Of a DNA stretch of 64,000 nucleotides, positions 40,759 through 52,570 are shown piece by piece (within the stretch, counting starts at the first letter, position 1; every line of letters starts with the position of its first letter). The notes beneath the pieces were generated by a model. That model was given only the letters and a program-made list of their open reading frames with translations, ran no database searches and had not been told where the DNA came from. Source of the DNA: Petrosia ficiformis (lineage: Eukaryota; Porifera; Demospongiae; Haplosclerida; Petrosiidae); assembly GCA_947044365.1 (NCBI GenBank), contig OX345639.1, forward strand, positions 601,501 to 665,500, read 5' to 3'. The position numbers and the translations under genes are program-made.

Positions 40759-42632
40759 ATTATACATACATACATACATACATGTGTGTAAAAGTTAATA
40801 GCATTGCTAGTAAGATGAAACTGATCAACAAAGACTGTAATTATTTATAAAAGAAGCAAAAACAAAAAAATTAACAGTAATGTAATCAGGAAGATGTATT
40901 GTACTAATTGTTAATTTTCTCATTTCCTCGAAACCTAATTATTACATCAAAGCATAATGTCATATATGCATGCATTTATAAATACATACATACATATATG
41001 TACGTACATACATACATGTACGTACATACATACATACACATATACATACATATAAACATACATACATACATACATGTACATACATACACACATACATACA
41101 CACATACATACATGTACATACATACACATATACATACGTGTACATATGTACATGCATACATACATGTACATATACACACATACATACATGTGTATACATA
41201 CACACATACATACATGTACGTACATACACAGTGGTATAGGTTCACAAACATCAGGGAGTCAAGTACAATCTCAACACACTCAACCCTCCTCATCCCATTC
41301 TCACCAGTCACATCTACCTGTAAGCCACACCAACATTTACTGATCACATGATCCATCACATGATCCATTCATTCATATATACACAGGGATTGGCTACACC
41401 TACTTGGGACTTCCCATCAAATGTGGCAGAAATGTTAAACCATTATGCAGAAAAGGTATTTTGTAAATTCTAATTAATGCACAATCATTAAAAGTCTTAA
41501 TTATAATTATAGGGAGATGTACAAATGAGTGTCACTATTGTACTTGTATTTGGTGATAAAGTTTCAAGTCTCATTGAAGAACGTATTCTTGTACAATGGT
41601 TTTACTCGTACATAGGTACACATTGTATGTGCCTTGTATGAATATATGTGTATATACATACATGTACATCACTAGTCATTAAAGATTCATTGTTTCCTTT
41701 ATGAGACGCACATCAAAGAAATATATTAGACCATGCAATCACAACTGTGGTCTGTATAATTTACAAGACAAATAGATTATATATACACTTTCTTGCATAA
41801 CTACACATAGAAAGGGCTACTGCTACAAATTAGATAAAGCTTTAGTTATATCACAGTGGTTTTAGTTAAATACCTGTGGTTTCTTTAATGAATTTTAAGT
41901 TTAGATATTTAATGCCCATGACATCATACATGTATGGCTATGACTCCAAACTTGAATTACATGTATTTATATCCCTCGTGCTCTGGATGATATCTGCATT
42001 CGTCTCTCAGGTCTCATGCTTTAAACTGGATATATTTCTCACACTCAGGATTAACTAATACTTATACAGTTGCCATGGTTATGTATATAATTTTTTTGTT
42101 TTTTCATTTTCAGAAATTCTCACTCAATTCCAAATGTTGTCAATAGCTGCATGTATAACTAAAATATGTCCTATCAAACAGGTTAAAGAAACAAGTCAGG
42201 TGAGTATTATTATTGATATATATAGTATATTTTGATCACAAGACAGGCCAGAATATGTATGTATGTACATATATACTGTATCTTCTTAAATATAATTTAA
42301 TAAGCTTTCTGTCCACTAAATACTTAGCAATCTACTCTATTCTCTGTTGGGTGTGCAAGATGTAGCAAGCCTCTTCAATCACGAAACAACAGCTGTCAAA
42401 AGTGTGAAACAACTCTAAACATCTGTTCAGTATGGTATGTTTTGTACAGAGATTGTTTGACCTTTGACCTTTCATTTCTTTCTTTAGTCACACTTCGGTA
42501 CATGGATTGTTCTCATGGTGTGAAGTGTGTGGTCATGGAGGACATTACAAACACTTGAGAAACTGGTTTACACAACATGACTGGTGCCCTGCTGGATGTG
42601 GTCATACCTGTACAAGCAGTCCAATAGCGTAA
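35970..42632 (+). CDS. WDR24: GATOR2 complex WD-repeat/RING protein
   Basis: Component of GATOR2, which activates mTORC1 at lysosomes by antagonising GATOR1. More than 20 short exons encode an N-terminal WD40 propeller. It includes [14 protein letters not shown] (36330-36415), [67 protein letters not shown] and [18 protein letters not shown] low-complexity Ser/Gln linker (40140-41320) follows, then the alpha-helical region [20 protein letters not shown] (41390-41460). The terminal zinc-binding RING-like domain has [38 protein letters not shown] and CPAGCGHTC, stop 42630. The first located exon starts at 35970 with phase 1, so an upstream exon carrying the ATG is missing from the model. Introns are crowded with tetranucleotide microsatellites. 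Confidence 0.93.
36590..36668 (+). repeat. tRNA-like / SINE-like fragment in WDR24 intron
   Basis: AGTGGCTCTGATGGTAAGAG (A-box-like) is followed by GGTCCTGGGTTCAATTCC (B-box-like) and a short stem GACCT/AGGTC whose loop is too long for a normal anticodon. It is probably the head of a tRNA-derived SINE spanning roughly 36470-36730. Confidence 0.4.
37497..37770. repeat. (GGAT)n microsatellite
   Basis: About 270 bp of GGAT repeats with a few AGAT and AAAT variants in a WDR24 intron. A shorter related run starts at the donor of the same intron (about 36979-37076). Confidence 0.97.
38620..38990. repeat. (CTGT/CTAT)n microsatellites
   Basis: Two pyrimidine-rich tetranucleotide runs at about 38610-38685 and 38820-38985 flank the exon at 38720-38812 ([20 protein letters not shown]) of WDR24. 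Confidence 0.9.
40360..40785. repeat. (CATA)n microsatellite
   Basis: About 420 bp of CATA repeats in the WDR24 intron after exon ..STSLR. A degenerate relative runs from 40980 to 41230 and ends at the next exon's acceptor. The long open frames here are artefacts. Confidence 0.97.
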
Positions 42633-43080
42633 AATCCAAATGCTATTATTCTGTAACAAGTATAGTAAAATACAATGTACATACGTATTGTACATACTTT
42701 TTATAAATGTGAAATAGCTCAATTTACAGTTAAAATGATTTTGTTTTATGTGTACTTATGAATTATACATCATTAAAGAGTTTGAGTGAAGGAGATATAT
42801 TTCGGAATGCAAGGAGAAGTTCTATCAGGTTGGGACAGTATTTGTAAGATGTTTTGATCCTAGTTATTGATTTGTGTAATTAAAATTTGTTGCATTATTA
42901 ATTCTTAATTCAGTTTCAACTAGTCAGCCATCTTATTTTCAGGATAGTACTTAGAATTAAACCCTCGAGGATCTGTAGGCCACATCATGATCAGACGCTA
43001 TAGTGTTAGATTTTTTGTTCTCAAAAGATGTTTTTATTACAAATACAAAACTCAATTGCTTTTATAAATCATTACAATAA
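42633..43080. other. convergent intergenic spacer, WDR24 / UNC93-like
   Basis: 3'UTRs of two convergent genes. The first 120 bp were copied to 47050-47190 (see the pseudogene entry). No other feature is seen. Confidence 0.5.
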
Positions 43081-46000
43081 TCATGTTTTGAATATTAAAA
43101 CTGTGTTTGTGATAAACATAACAGTAATTAAACTGAGTGCAACCAATAACTGAATTTGAGTGTCCAAGAAGATTGCAAAAACAAACCCCATAGTATACCC
43201 TATACCCAGAAACATTCGTGATGCACTGTAAGCAGCTTCTTTTTTGTCTGGGAAAAGTATACCAACTTGACCTGTTCAATAACAAAAAGAAAACAAATTA
43301 ATTATATAATATATAAACCATGATTGTAGGTGTATATAACAGATAGGCTCATGCATGTGGTTTGGTGTTGTGTGGATATAATATACGTAATTATTCAGGA
43401 GTGGCTCCACCATTTTTAGATGGTCTGGCAGGTAAGAAAGAATGTGCACATATATAGTGCAATTAAGGAAAATTTAAATGGCCATATCCATTTTATCTGT
43501 AGCTAGCTAGACGGCAGTATCTTTAATTTAGCAATTATCCAAGATCTAAATTAAAATGTATACTAGGTATATAAGCTCCTAAAAGTGGTCCAGATGAGCC
43601 ACCCTTTAAAAACCTGAAACCTCATAATTTTATGAGTGACATTATATGCTAATGATAACAAAAAAGGACAACAAAAGATGACTTCATGTCATGACCAATC
43701 AATGACCTATGTTAACAATTATGTACGCAGTACTATGATTTTTTGATGTGGTGTATATTCTTTAAAAATTGCCATTAATTCTGCCCACCTTACACTAGGC
43801 AACATTGTTGCTTGTAACAGTTACATGCAACATTTCATCTTTGATCTGTCACGTTACATTTGCAACATTGTTGAGCATTCTGTCATGTTACACTTGCAAT
43901 ATTGTTGAGCAACATGACACTTGCAACATTGTTGAGCATTGCTCAACAATGTTGCAGTGTAACATGAAAGATCAATGTTTCGTAGTGTATGGTGGGCTTA
44001 AGCTATTTGCTGATCACCAGATACAGTTGCTTTGAAGTTTTACTGATTAAGAACAAAAGATTATGGTTGTAGAATACCATGAACCACAACTTGCCTGCGA
44101 TTACAATTTAAATTTACACTATTCTTTGCAAGTGTACTCCATTGAAAGAGTTATTTTAACAATAATATCTATAGGAACTGCAAATTATTTTTTCTCCCTG
44201 TAACTCACTTAGAGGTATTGAGTTCCATATTCCTTCACATGTTCCCCATCCAAATAGAATTAGAAATGATGCAACATAACTTGGTTTTCTATCCCACAAA
44301 ATCTGAAATATCACTATACCAAGATTAATAGCTATAAATGTGCAGACAATGAAATACTGTGGAATATATTTCACAAGACGGCCAGCAGTGAATGCTGTCA
44401 GGGCAGCACCTACACCAAAAGCCATCTGTGTAAATCCAATCCAGTGAACTCCAATGCAGTCTGAAACATATACCTAACATTAAAAATAACATAATTATAA
44501 TTTATGTTCATGCAATGGTTGTAGTATTGTAACCATGCATATGATGGGCATGCAACTACTACACTGTAAAAATTAATGGGTTATTTTAACGGTTACATGA
44601 GTTTCAATTCCTTATGCATGAGACTGTATGAATCAATACTGATTCCTTTTCTTGCTAGGTAATGATTACAAGTGTTCTTTTCATCTTGATCTATATTGAC
44701 TAATTTAAGGTGCATGCCATAATAAAAAATACAAGTTATAAACATATATATTATACAGACGTACTATCCATTGGGAATATAATGATTTTTTTAAATTTCA
44801 ACCATAAACATGATTATTATGTTCCTAATGGATAGTATACCAGTACTTTTCATTAAGAACATAAGACATGTTTACAACAAAAAGTAAACATTGTATTTTC
44901 AATTATAGTATTGGCTACTGAACATATAAAAAAGCACTATTAAGTAGATGAAACTGATATAACCAATCAAATTGGTTAGAACAACCAGCACAAGCTGAAA
45001 TGTTTGCACTCCACAAATATAAATACTGAAATTGAGTCAGAACACTAAAAAATGCTTCCCATTCTGCACAGTAATATTTATATAAATTTTCAGTGACTAT
45101 ACAATTAACTTAAATTGTTATTGGAAGTCATTGGATTGCATATATAATTATAATAGACAATACCTTTGCAATTTGACCAAGGCCAAATGAAATTACAAAC
45201 CCATCAAATCCAAACATTGGAGCAATAAGAATTAATTTCCAGTTTAAAAACATTTTTAACGTAGCAACAAACGGTTTCTTGAAGTATAGTTCATACATTT
45301 TTGAAACTGAGTGTAACCTGGTGTCCACACCAAGATGATCCACAAAAGATATCAATAGAACTATAGCCACAATATCAGATGTAACATAAACTGATAGAAG
45401 GATGTACAAATATGATCGATCCAAGTTGGTAGCTTCAGTGTTATTGCATATATCTAGAGATGTATCTAAGATGGATGTATTCTCCTGACGTCCATTTAAT
45501 AGGATTAGTGATGAAGCTAAATTTGATGGAATATAGGATAGCTTATAGAACATTGTCAGAATACCCGTGAACAATGACACAAGATATGCCGCATTTTCTT
45601 TAAGAGCTGGTGCATATTGAATTGCTATTGTAGTAATATGTATATTGAGTGAAGCCAACAAAGGTCCATATACAATTCCAACACACACTGATCCAGGTAT
45701 CAAAGTATACCAGTGTGGATAAAAGTTACTAATTGTATATAATGACATTCCAATGTAAGATACAATAAGTGTATACTTGGTACCAAACAGACGAATAACT
45801 GATGAAGTGTATAAGCCAGAAAACATGAAAGTAACATAAAGTGTGCACAATGAGGCAAGCCCCATACCATCAGCTTCATTTACACTACTTTGCAGACCAG
45901 CAACTGCCAAAAGCACACTAAAAATTATCATATAGGATACTGCAACACCAAACAGATTCTTGTATACCTTAGCTTTCAAACTCCATGAACAACATTGACA

Positions 46001-46141
46001 AGTGGCTTTTTCTTTGGAGAGTAGTGACGGCCTTCGTTCGCCATCTTGCAGGAAATCTCTTAGCTCTTGAGGAGAAGGTAAGTCGCTCTTGATATCATAG
46101 AGACTGTTAGAAAATGATATTGGTAAATCAGGCTTGCTCAT
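43081..46141 (-). CDS. UNC93-like major-facilitator protein
   Basis: Multipass membrane protein of the UNC93 branch of the major facilitator superfamily. Members regulate potassium channels (nematode UNC-93) or traffic receptors (UNC93B1). Three exons, 46141-45164, 44473-44209 and 43271-43081, join to 477 residues, close to UNC93A (457). The cytosolic N-terminus carries a Cys cluster (CQCCSW), then KNLFGVAVSYMIIFS, GLQSSVNE, GLASLCTLYVTFMFSGLYTS and NFYPHWYTLIPGSVCVG, all in family positions. The C-terminal half has WGTCEGIWNSIPLSQVGILF and PDKKEAAYSASRMFLGIGYT. The first in-frame ATG is 46141; an upstream coding exon cannot be excluded. Introns hold inverted repeats at 43783 and 44761. Confidence 0.9.
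43783..43997. repeat. MITE-like element containing a 35-bp perfect palindrome
   Basis: Outer ends GCCCACCTTACACTAGGCAA and CGTAGTGTATGGTGGGC are inverted. Inside, 43922-43938 (TGCAACATTGTTGAGCA) and 43940-43956 are exact complements around one base. GCAACATTGTTG recurs several times. It lies in UNC93-like intron 2. Confidence 0.75.
44761..44839. repeat. 79-bp inverted repeat
   Basis: GTACTATCCATTGGGAATAT on the left is matched by ATGTTCCTAATGGATAGTATAC on the right. It lies in UNC93-like intron 1. Confidence 0.65.
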
Positions 46142-46894
46142 CTGGTGCACGTTTGAATAAGTTTGATCCTTTACCAATATAATTTTATTTTACCAATATA
46201 TATATATATTATTTATATATATATATTGTTATTTCATTGTTATAATTATTATAATATGATTATATATATTACTGGTTTTCACATCGTGTTGGACAACAAG
46301 AAAATGCAATTTTAATCTCTCCCTAGCTGCGAAGAATTCAAAGCGGCGGGATTAACTGGAATTAAATGGCGTCAAGTGCTTCAGCAAATTCATCAAGTGT
46401 ACAGTAGAGTCTGTTGATCACTCGTGTTCAGTTAGTGATTCTGAAGACTCCGCTACCACAGTCTATATAGATATTCTAAGCAAGTTGGTTGCACAAAAGA
46501 ATCTGATCTTTCAAGAAATAGGAAGTCAAAAGAAACCTGGCCTCAATCAACATTAATCTTCAGTACTTGAGAATAATGGGCATCATTATTAGAATTTTGG
46601 AATATAATAATAGGTTAATTCAAGAGCACAATAGGCCTTGGCCTATCCACTACATGACCATAGCCCAGCCAGCCAGCCCCTTAATTAAATCTCATCATGT
46701 ATTAATCACACTGCAAAATTAGTGTGGGTGTTCATTGCTACACCCAAAATAACTAGCAAGCGTCACTAAAATACTAAGTAGTTGTAGTATGATAATTATT
46801 AATTAAAATTATACTACGAATCATGTGATAATTATCTATTAAAAATTTAATGTTAAAAATTACAATTTGAAAGTGAACTATGTGAATGATTGAA
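46142..46894. other. intergenic, UNC93-like 5' side
   Basis: AT-rich DNA with the UNC93-like promoter. A 14-codon open frame, ATG at 46366 (MASSASANSSSVQ), may be chance or a leader exon on the plus strand. No gene can be supported. Confidence 0.4.
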
Positions 46895-47190
46895 TAAACT
46901 TTCTCTAGTCACACTTCGCTACATGGATTGTTCTCATGGTGTGAAGTGTGTGGTCAACTGGTCATGGAGGACATTAGCTACAGACACTGGTTTATACAAC
47001 ATGACTGGTGCCCTGCAGGATGTGCTCATACCTGTACAACCAGTCCAATAGCTATACATTAGTAAAATCCAAATGCTATATTCTGTAACAAGTATAGTAA
47101 AATACATACACACAATGTACATACGTATTTGTACACTTTGTGAAATGACTGAATTTACACAGTTAAAATGTGTCTGTTTTATTTGTACTC
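46895..47190 (+). pseudogene. duplicate of the WDR24 last exon and 3'UTR
   Basis: Closely matches 42486-42765 from the intron end (ctagTCACACTTCGCTACATGG) through [20 protein letters not shown] and the 3'UTR (GTAAAATCCAAATGCTAT...ACAGTTAAAATG). An insertion after GTGGTCA and compensating changes keep the frame open but replace the HGGH zinc-ligand segment. No other WDR24 exon is nearby, so it is a segmental fragment. Its end overlaps the terminal codons of the receptor gene on the other strand. Confidence 0.85.
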
Positions 47191-48438
47191 ATATGTGTTT
47201 ATAGTTTCTGTTTTTTGGCCTGGTGCAGTTCGTCTTGTCTTTTCCTGAGAAAATGTATATATAATAAGTATTTGTAACATTGCAGGCAAAGCCTGACTTA
47301 TTGACAATGGATGCTTTCATGTATAAACAATGCCAACACATCTTAATCCTGATTGATTCAATAATAATTAATGTTCGTTCACCTTTTTCTTCTTTTTATG
47401 GTGGAGAAAAACACCAGTCACTATCAATAAAATTATTAATGACAACAAGCAAACTAAAACAGAGCCACCAATAATTGTAAAACTTAGTATGTGATTCTCA
47501 GCAACATTATTACCTGTAATAAAAAATATATAATATAATATATATAGTGTTCCCTAACTTCTCTCTCTCTCCAATAACCTCCTTTCTACTTCTCAGTTAC
47601 TCTCACTGCTCAACTACACTCCTTAATTTGTCTAATTGAAGTGCTCAGGCAATGGCCCTGACCAAAGTCAGAAATGGTGATCGGTATTGTACTATATTTC
47701 GTATAGAAAGCCAAAATACAATCAGTGAACTTTATATAATTTTGTTGACTTTCGTCAAACAAACTAGTAATAGCACCACCTAGATGTACGTAGATGATAC
47801 TACATTATATCTACATTGTAAAAATTAGTGGTTATTTTAAACCCTCCACGAGTTTCAATGCATTCTTTTGAGGTATGTTATTGTAATTCATATTCAGATA
47901 TACAATATTAGCAGCATTAATTAGTACTTACCAGTGCTTCTTCAAAATTGTAATCAGTACTTCTTTAAAGTTCTTTTATGTGTTGCCAGCTGCTTTTATA
48001 AGAGCAGGTGCTTAATGTACCACAAGCCTTGCACGTGTGACCAACTTAAAGTTTACGGCAGCTCTATACTTCTCTTTGTTTGTGAGTTGCATTATGCATA
48101 TAGTTACGTACTTGTTATATAATTTATCGGTTATTATTATTTTCATGTATGGACACTGGATGAGTGGGGAGAGTTGGCTAGCCATCAAAGTTCTTTAACC
48201 CACCATTCCTGGTTCTCAAGACTGGGCATTCAATGTTCCATTTTTACTTCGAATTTTCTAAGCCATTGTGGCTGATTGTTATTGTTATTTTTCTAAGCCA
48301 AAGTGCCTTTGTGGCTGTATTTTATATGCCATTGTGGCTGTTTGTTTGCTACGCCTATTGCTAATATGCTAGGCACATGAATTTTCGCAATTTCAGCACC
48401 AAGTCCCTATTGTGGGGCTTGCTCAGGCTCGTCCCAAT

Positions 48439-48496
<58 letters not shown>

Positions 48497-51400
48497 GTAC
48501 AATAGAAACATAATGGTATATTAAACATGAAGACATATCACATTATTAATTTATTATTCACTTTCAACTCTTAATGTGGGTTCAGGACTGGTACTTATGA
48601 TTGGTAGTGTTCCATTACAATGTGGATCAACATCAGGATGTTTGTGCAGTACTATAGGATCACTCCAATTACTCCATTTCAACAGACCATTTTGATAGCG
48701 GAGCTATTGATACAAATGTTATATATTTATATTGAAAGTCTGTTTACATTCATAGACACCTCAAAATTAGGATGTGATGACTTTATATAATTTAATGTCA
48801 TAAGGTTAATACATGATTCCAAACTAAAACATTTTTCTGAGATCACGGTGAATGTGAATGTGATATTACATGTATAATTATAATCTTATATTACTTGAAG
48901 ATAAAGACAAGGTATGATTTCCAATTGATATATTCGGCTTGTGTTTATAATGGACATTGTTGTATTCTCCTATATTGATAATATAATATAAATTATTATC
49001 AGGCTCCTGTTATTATTTATATGTATACATTATATATAATATATGTATATATAATTATAATATAATTATGTACATACATACAACAGATGGACAGATACAT
49101 ATGATATTACTTTGATTTTGACTGGACCAATATATATTAGCAAAAGCGACTTTTCAGTCCTTAGGCCTTCATGTGTATATACATTGACATACACACAAAC
49201 ATATGTATATATAGACATACATGTATATATATATATATATAAATATATATATATATAATATCATAGGCTACTCATCACAACCTCAGTTTGTATAAAAGGG
49301 TAATCTGAGAAATGATCATATTCCTTTGCCGGTTCACGAGCTATCCTTACTTCAAATCTATTATATTCGATATTATGATTTGGATGAGCCCAAGACACAA
49401 TAAAATATAAGTTCTCATCACTAAATGCCAACTCATTGAGTTCTATTGTGACAGCATTTACAGGTTTTAGCAGTTGGTAAGCTTCAATAATACAATAGAC
49501 ATATGAGGGCATAGGTCTCCATGGAAACAATTGATTGCTAATGGCATCCACCTGTGGAAAGGACAAAATTGCAATCTATTTAGTTTGCTATTGCACAACA
49601 TGATGGCTTACCCGTAACCTGTATTTTTTGTCTTTCTCTAAAGTTCTCATGTTTTTAAAAACAGTATAATATGTTGACTCGTTGATCTATAATTATACAG
49701 ATACAGACATTCTTTTATAGTCAGGAAAATAAAGCTCATTATTAATATACAAATATGACATTACTTACATTGGAAGTAACAGATGTCGCATTATGGACTA
49801 CCTTCCTCTCTTCCTCAATGTAAATCTCTTGTGGTAGAATACTAAATTTACTAATTGCCTCCAACAGTCCCGGTGAGTCAGAAACAGTCCATTCAGCATA
49901 TATATCTACTGTACCATAATGATTGTACTCTGTTCCACAAGATAGAGTCATGGTAGAGACATTAGCAGTAACTAAGAATAACAATTAGAATGAAAGTTAC
50001 TGAGTATGTATTTATGCAACATACTACTCTCTGTTGCCATGAGTATTGGTTCTGTATCAGTTTCATTAGGTTTGGTAGGTTCTGATATTAACTGTACAAA
50101 ATATAATAACGTATACATAGATTATAATTAGGTTATAATGAAATCGAATTGTTTGCCTTGTGCCAGTGCATGCAAAAATCAGTCTTGTTTCATTTTCAAG
50201 TTTTAGTTAAGATCAACTGCTAATTTTTCAATCATCTTGTGAAAGAATTAAGCTAACAATATTTGTCAGGCAACAACTTGTCGTCAAGAGTGAAAAGTTG
50301 TATTGGCTTTTCTTAGAAGACAAACAAAGACTGATATGTTATGCGGTGTCACATAGACAGATGTGGAAGTATTTATAACTCACTATTACTAAATAGGAAC
50401 ACAAAAAAAATATTGGTTTATCGGGTGTTACAGCAGAGATGGTGTAGTTGGTTGCATCCTATTGAAATAATTGATTTATAGTAATTCAATAGTAAGCATT
50501 AAGACTATTACCTTGTCAATGGTATAGGTATGTGGCTGATCTAATCCTCCACAACTAACACTTCGTGAAAAAATGGTCAGTTGATAATTAGTTAGATATT
50601 GCCAACCTTAACAAAAGATTAAAAAGTTAATGTAAGTTTTGATTTAACAAAAGATTAAAAAGTTAACGTAAATTTTAATTTAAAACAGAACTTGCAACCT
50701 TCTGGTTTATTCCACAAGATTGTTGTATTTGCATGGCCTACAAAACCTGGTCTGAAATCTTCAACAAAGTAGAAATTGATCTCATGTTTGCTGACCTGGC
50801 TGGGATATTGCTTCTCTGATAAAAAAATGTAGCATTGCACACAATACAGTCTACTATACATATATACCTCCATCTACGCAAATATTTAGAACAGGTGAGT
50901 AGTCACTGGTATTGTATCGAGTCACTGCTCTGAATGATATATTGACATCTTGACAAGTAGCAAATTCAAGATTCAAATATCCATAGTAAGTCCACTGCAG
51001 TATTTTATACAGTATGACATTAATGAGAAACAATGTATGGATGTATAGAAAATGTATTGATGAATGTATATGCATAGCATTGGATATATAAATAGATGTA
51101 TTGATAGATAGATAGATACATTTGAAGTTTACGTTGTTATAAGTGCTGGATACTCACTTTCCAGGTAAAAACTGTGAAATTATGTGACTCTATTCTGAAG
51201 ACAAATGCAGACGTATCATTCAATGACTCCTTAGGCTGTGGGAATACTGTAGAATAGTTAACTGTAGAGTACACATATGCTCCTCCATCTTCACTGTCAG
51301 TTGATACTAATATTGGCCTGGTGGAAGGGTTGTGTGGACTAGGACCTTCGCCTAGTAGAAATATAATATATCTATTCATATCACAGTTAGATAGATGAAA

Positions 51401-52570
51401 TCCTTAAGCTCACTTATATTACTTAGCTCGTTCAAGAATATGTTACATCCATGGAAACACATGGGACGTCTCTGATAAAAGAGAATTATTACATAATCAT
51501 ATCATTGAGTATCTGCTTGTGAATAATTAAATATGCTTACACAATTTATAACACAATCTGTTTTATCATAGTAACAAGAGTGTTCATTACTACAATCTCC
51601 AGGACAAGTTTCAAACTATATATGATGAGAATAAGTAAGCAGACATGGACAGATAGACAGACGGAAAGAACTGATCACTTAACCACTTGCCTGGTAGACA
51701 GACAATGTAACCATTTGCTCTACTTACAGATGAAGGTTATTAACTTACACATTGATCTCTACACTGACGACTTGTGAGATGTACATTTTTAGCTTGAATT
51801 ACACAACCTCTCTGACAGTCTGTCACCTACATACATATATAAAACATATATACATACATACATACATACATACATACGTACGTTCACTTCATTGCCTTTT
51901 TATTTTTGCTTGTTTTGTTAATAATTATATTTTACCTTTCGATAAGCTGAGCAGGATCCTGCACTGAATGTATGCCATTGTCCCTAAAAAAAATTTGACA
52001 TCAATTTGTAATGAATGATGTAACTGATTATTACAATAAATTATGAATGACCACAAATAGGTTTTGTAAATGTCACATGATCTCATTCTAATGGAAGTTT
52101 GATAATTACTAGAACAAAAACAATCTTTCTCATGCATGTGTGTAGAGCATCAGTGCAAAGTGCATTATATGAAATCAGTTGTGGAAATCTTGCATTGCAA
52201 AAAGGCGTTAAAAGCATTTCAGTACACTCCACTCCTGGTACAATACATACATTTCTATTGCATCGTTGATACTTATTAGTATTGTCAACTAGAGCAGCAG
52301 AACATCACACACACATACACTCACTTCCCAGGTTGGGTAGAGATTAATTTCACAATCGCAGTATGCATGCAACTGCAGAAGAGATTATGAATTACAATAC
52401 AGTTGACAGAGTATTAATACTAACACTGACCCTATCAACACAAGCTGTGAAGCACATTGCTTCTATTATCACGTCTCTTTCAGTTATTATAGGAAGTTTT
52501 GAATCTCGTGAAGATTTATAACACGTTTCTATTCCATGGCATTCCTTGGAGTCGGAGAATTTTAGAACAA
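47179..52570 (-). CDS. type I receptor with Cys-rich N-terminus, FN3-like modules and WSNWS motif (5' end unresolved)
   Basis: Exons joined in phase: 52570-52431 (KECHGIETCYKSSRD..MCFTACVDR), 52372-52325, 51983-51936, 51826-51749 (DCQRGCVIQAKNV), 51616-51542 (CPGDCSNEHSCYYDKTDC) and about 51471-51412 (RRPMCFHGCNIF). These form a Cys-rich region. FN3-like segments follow at 51353-51161, 50998-50870, 50819-50692 and about 50606-50512 (ILWNKPEG-WQYLTNYQLTIF), then about 49975-49770, 49687-49613 and 49553-49284 (LYFIVSWAHPNHNIEYNRFE). Exons about 48970-48895 and 48703-48613 give YQLEIIPCLYLQ-LRYQNG and LLKWSNWSDPIVLHK. The latter matches the WSXWS box of class I cytokine receptors in the expected place. 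Exon 47512-47383 is a transmembrane helix followed by HHKKKKK. The last exon encodes a short tail ending TINTYEYK, stop 47179. The signal peptide exon was not found. A loose resemblance to anosmin-1 (Cys box plus FN3) is also possible. Confidence 0.7.
48240..48385. repeat. second copy of the 25.9-kb TIR element end
   Basis: CTAAGCCATTGTGGCTG, then GTTTGTTTGCTACGCCTATT and GCTAATATGCTAGGCACATGAATTTT, match the right end at about 26838-26903. TAAGCCA..GTGGCTG is repeated internally. It lies in a receptor-gene intron. Confidence 0.7.
48437..48491. repeat. (TA)n microsatellite
   Basis: About 55 bp of TA dinucleotides in a receptor-gene intron. Confidence 0.95.
48740..48862. repeat. MITE-like element, family A (copy 5, opposite orientation, shortened)
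   Basis: CTGTTTACATTCATAGACACCTCA at one end and TGAGATCACGGTGAATGTGAATG at the other, with TTTAATGTCATAAGGTTAAT in the core (reverse of the other copies). It lies in a receptor-gene intron. Confidence 0.65.

Noticed and set aside
40278..41368. Long open frames of MYVCMYVC or HTYIHTYI type
   Set aside because: Translations of CATA/TATG microsatellites in a WDR24 intron. The same applies to 19175-19532 and to the MDGW repeats at 37559-37747.
46366..46410. Possible start of a plus-strand gene (MASSASANSSSVQ)
   Set aside because: The frame stops after 13 codons. A GT donor is not evident and no downstream plus-strand exon could be linked.
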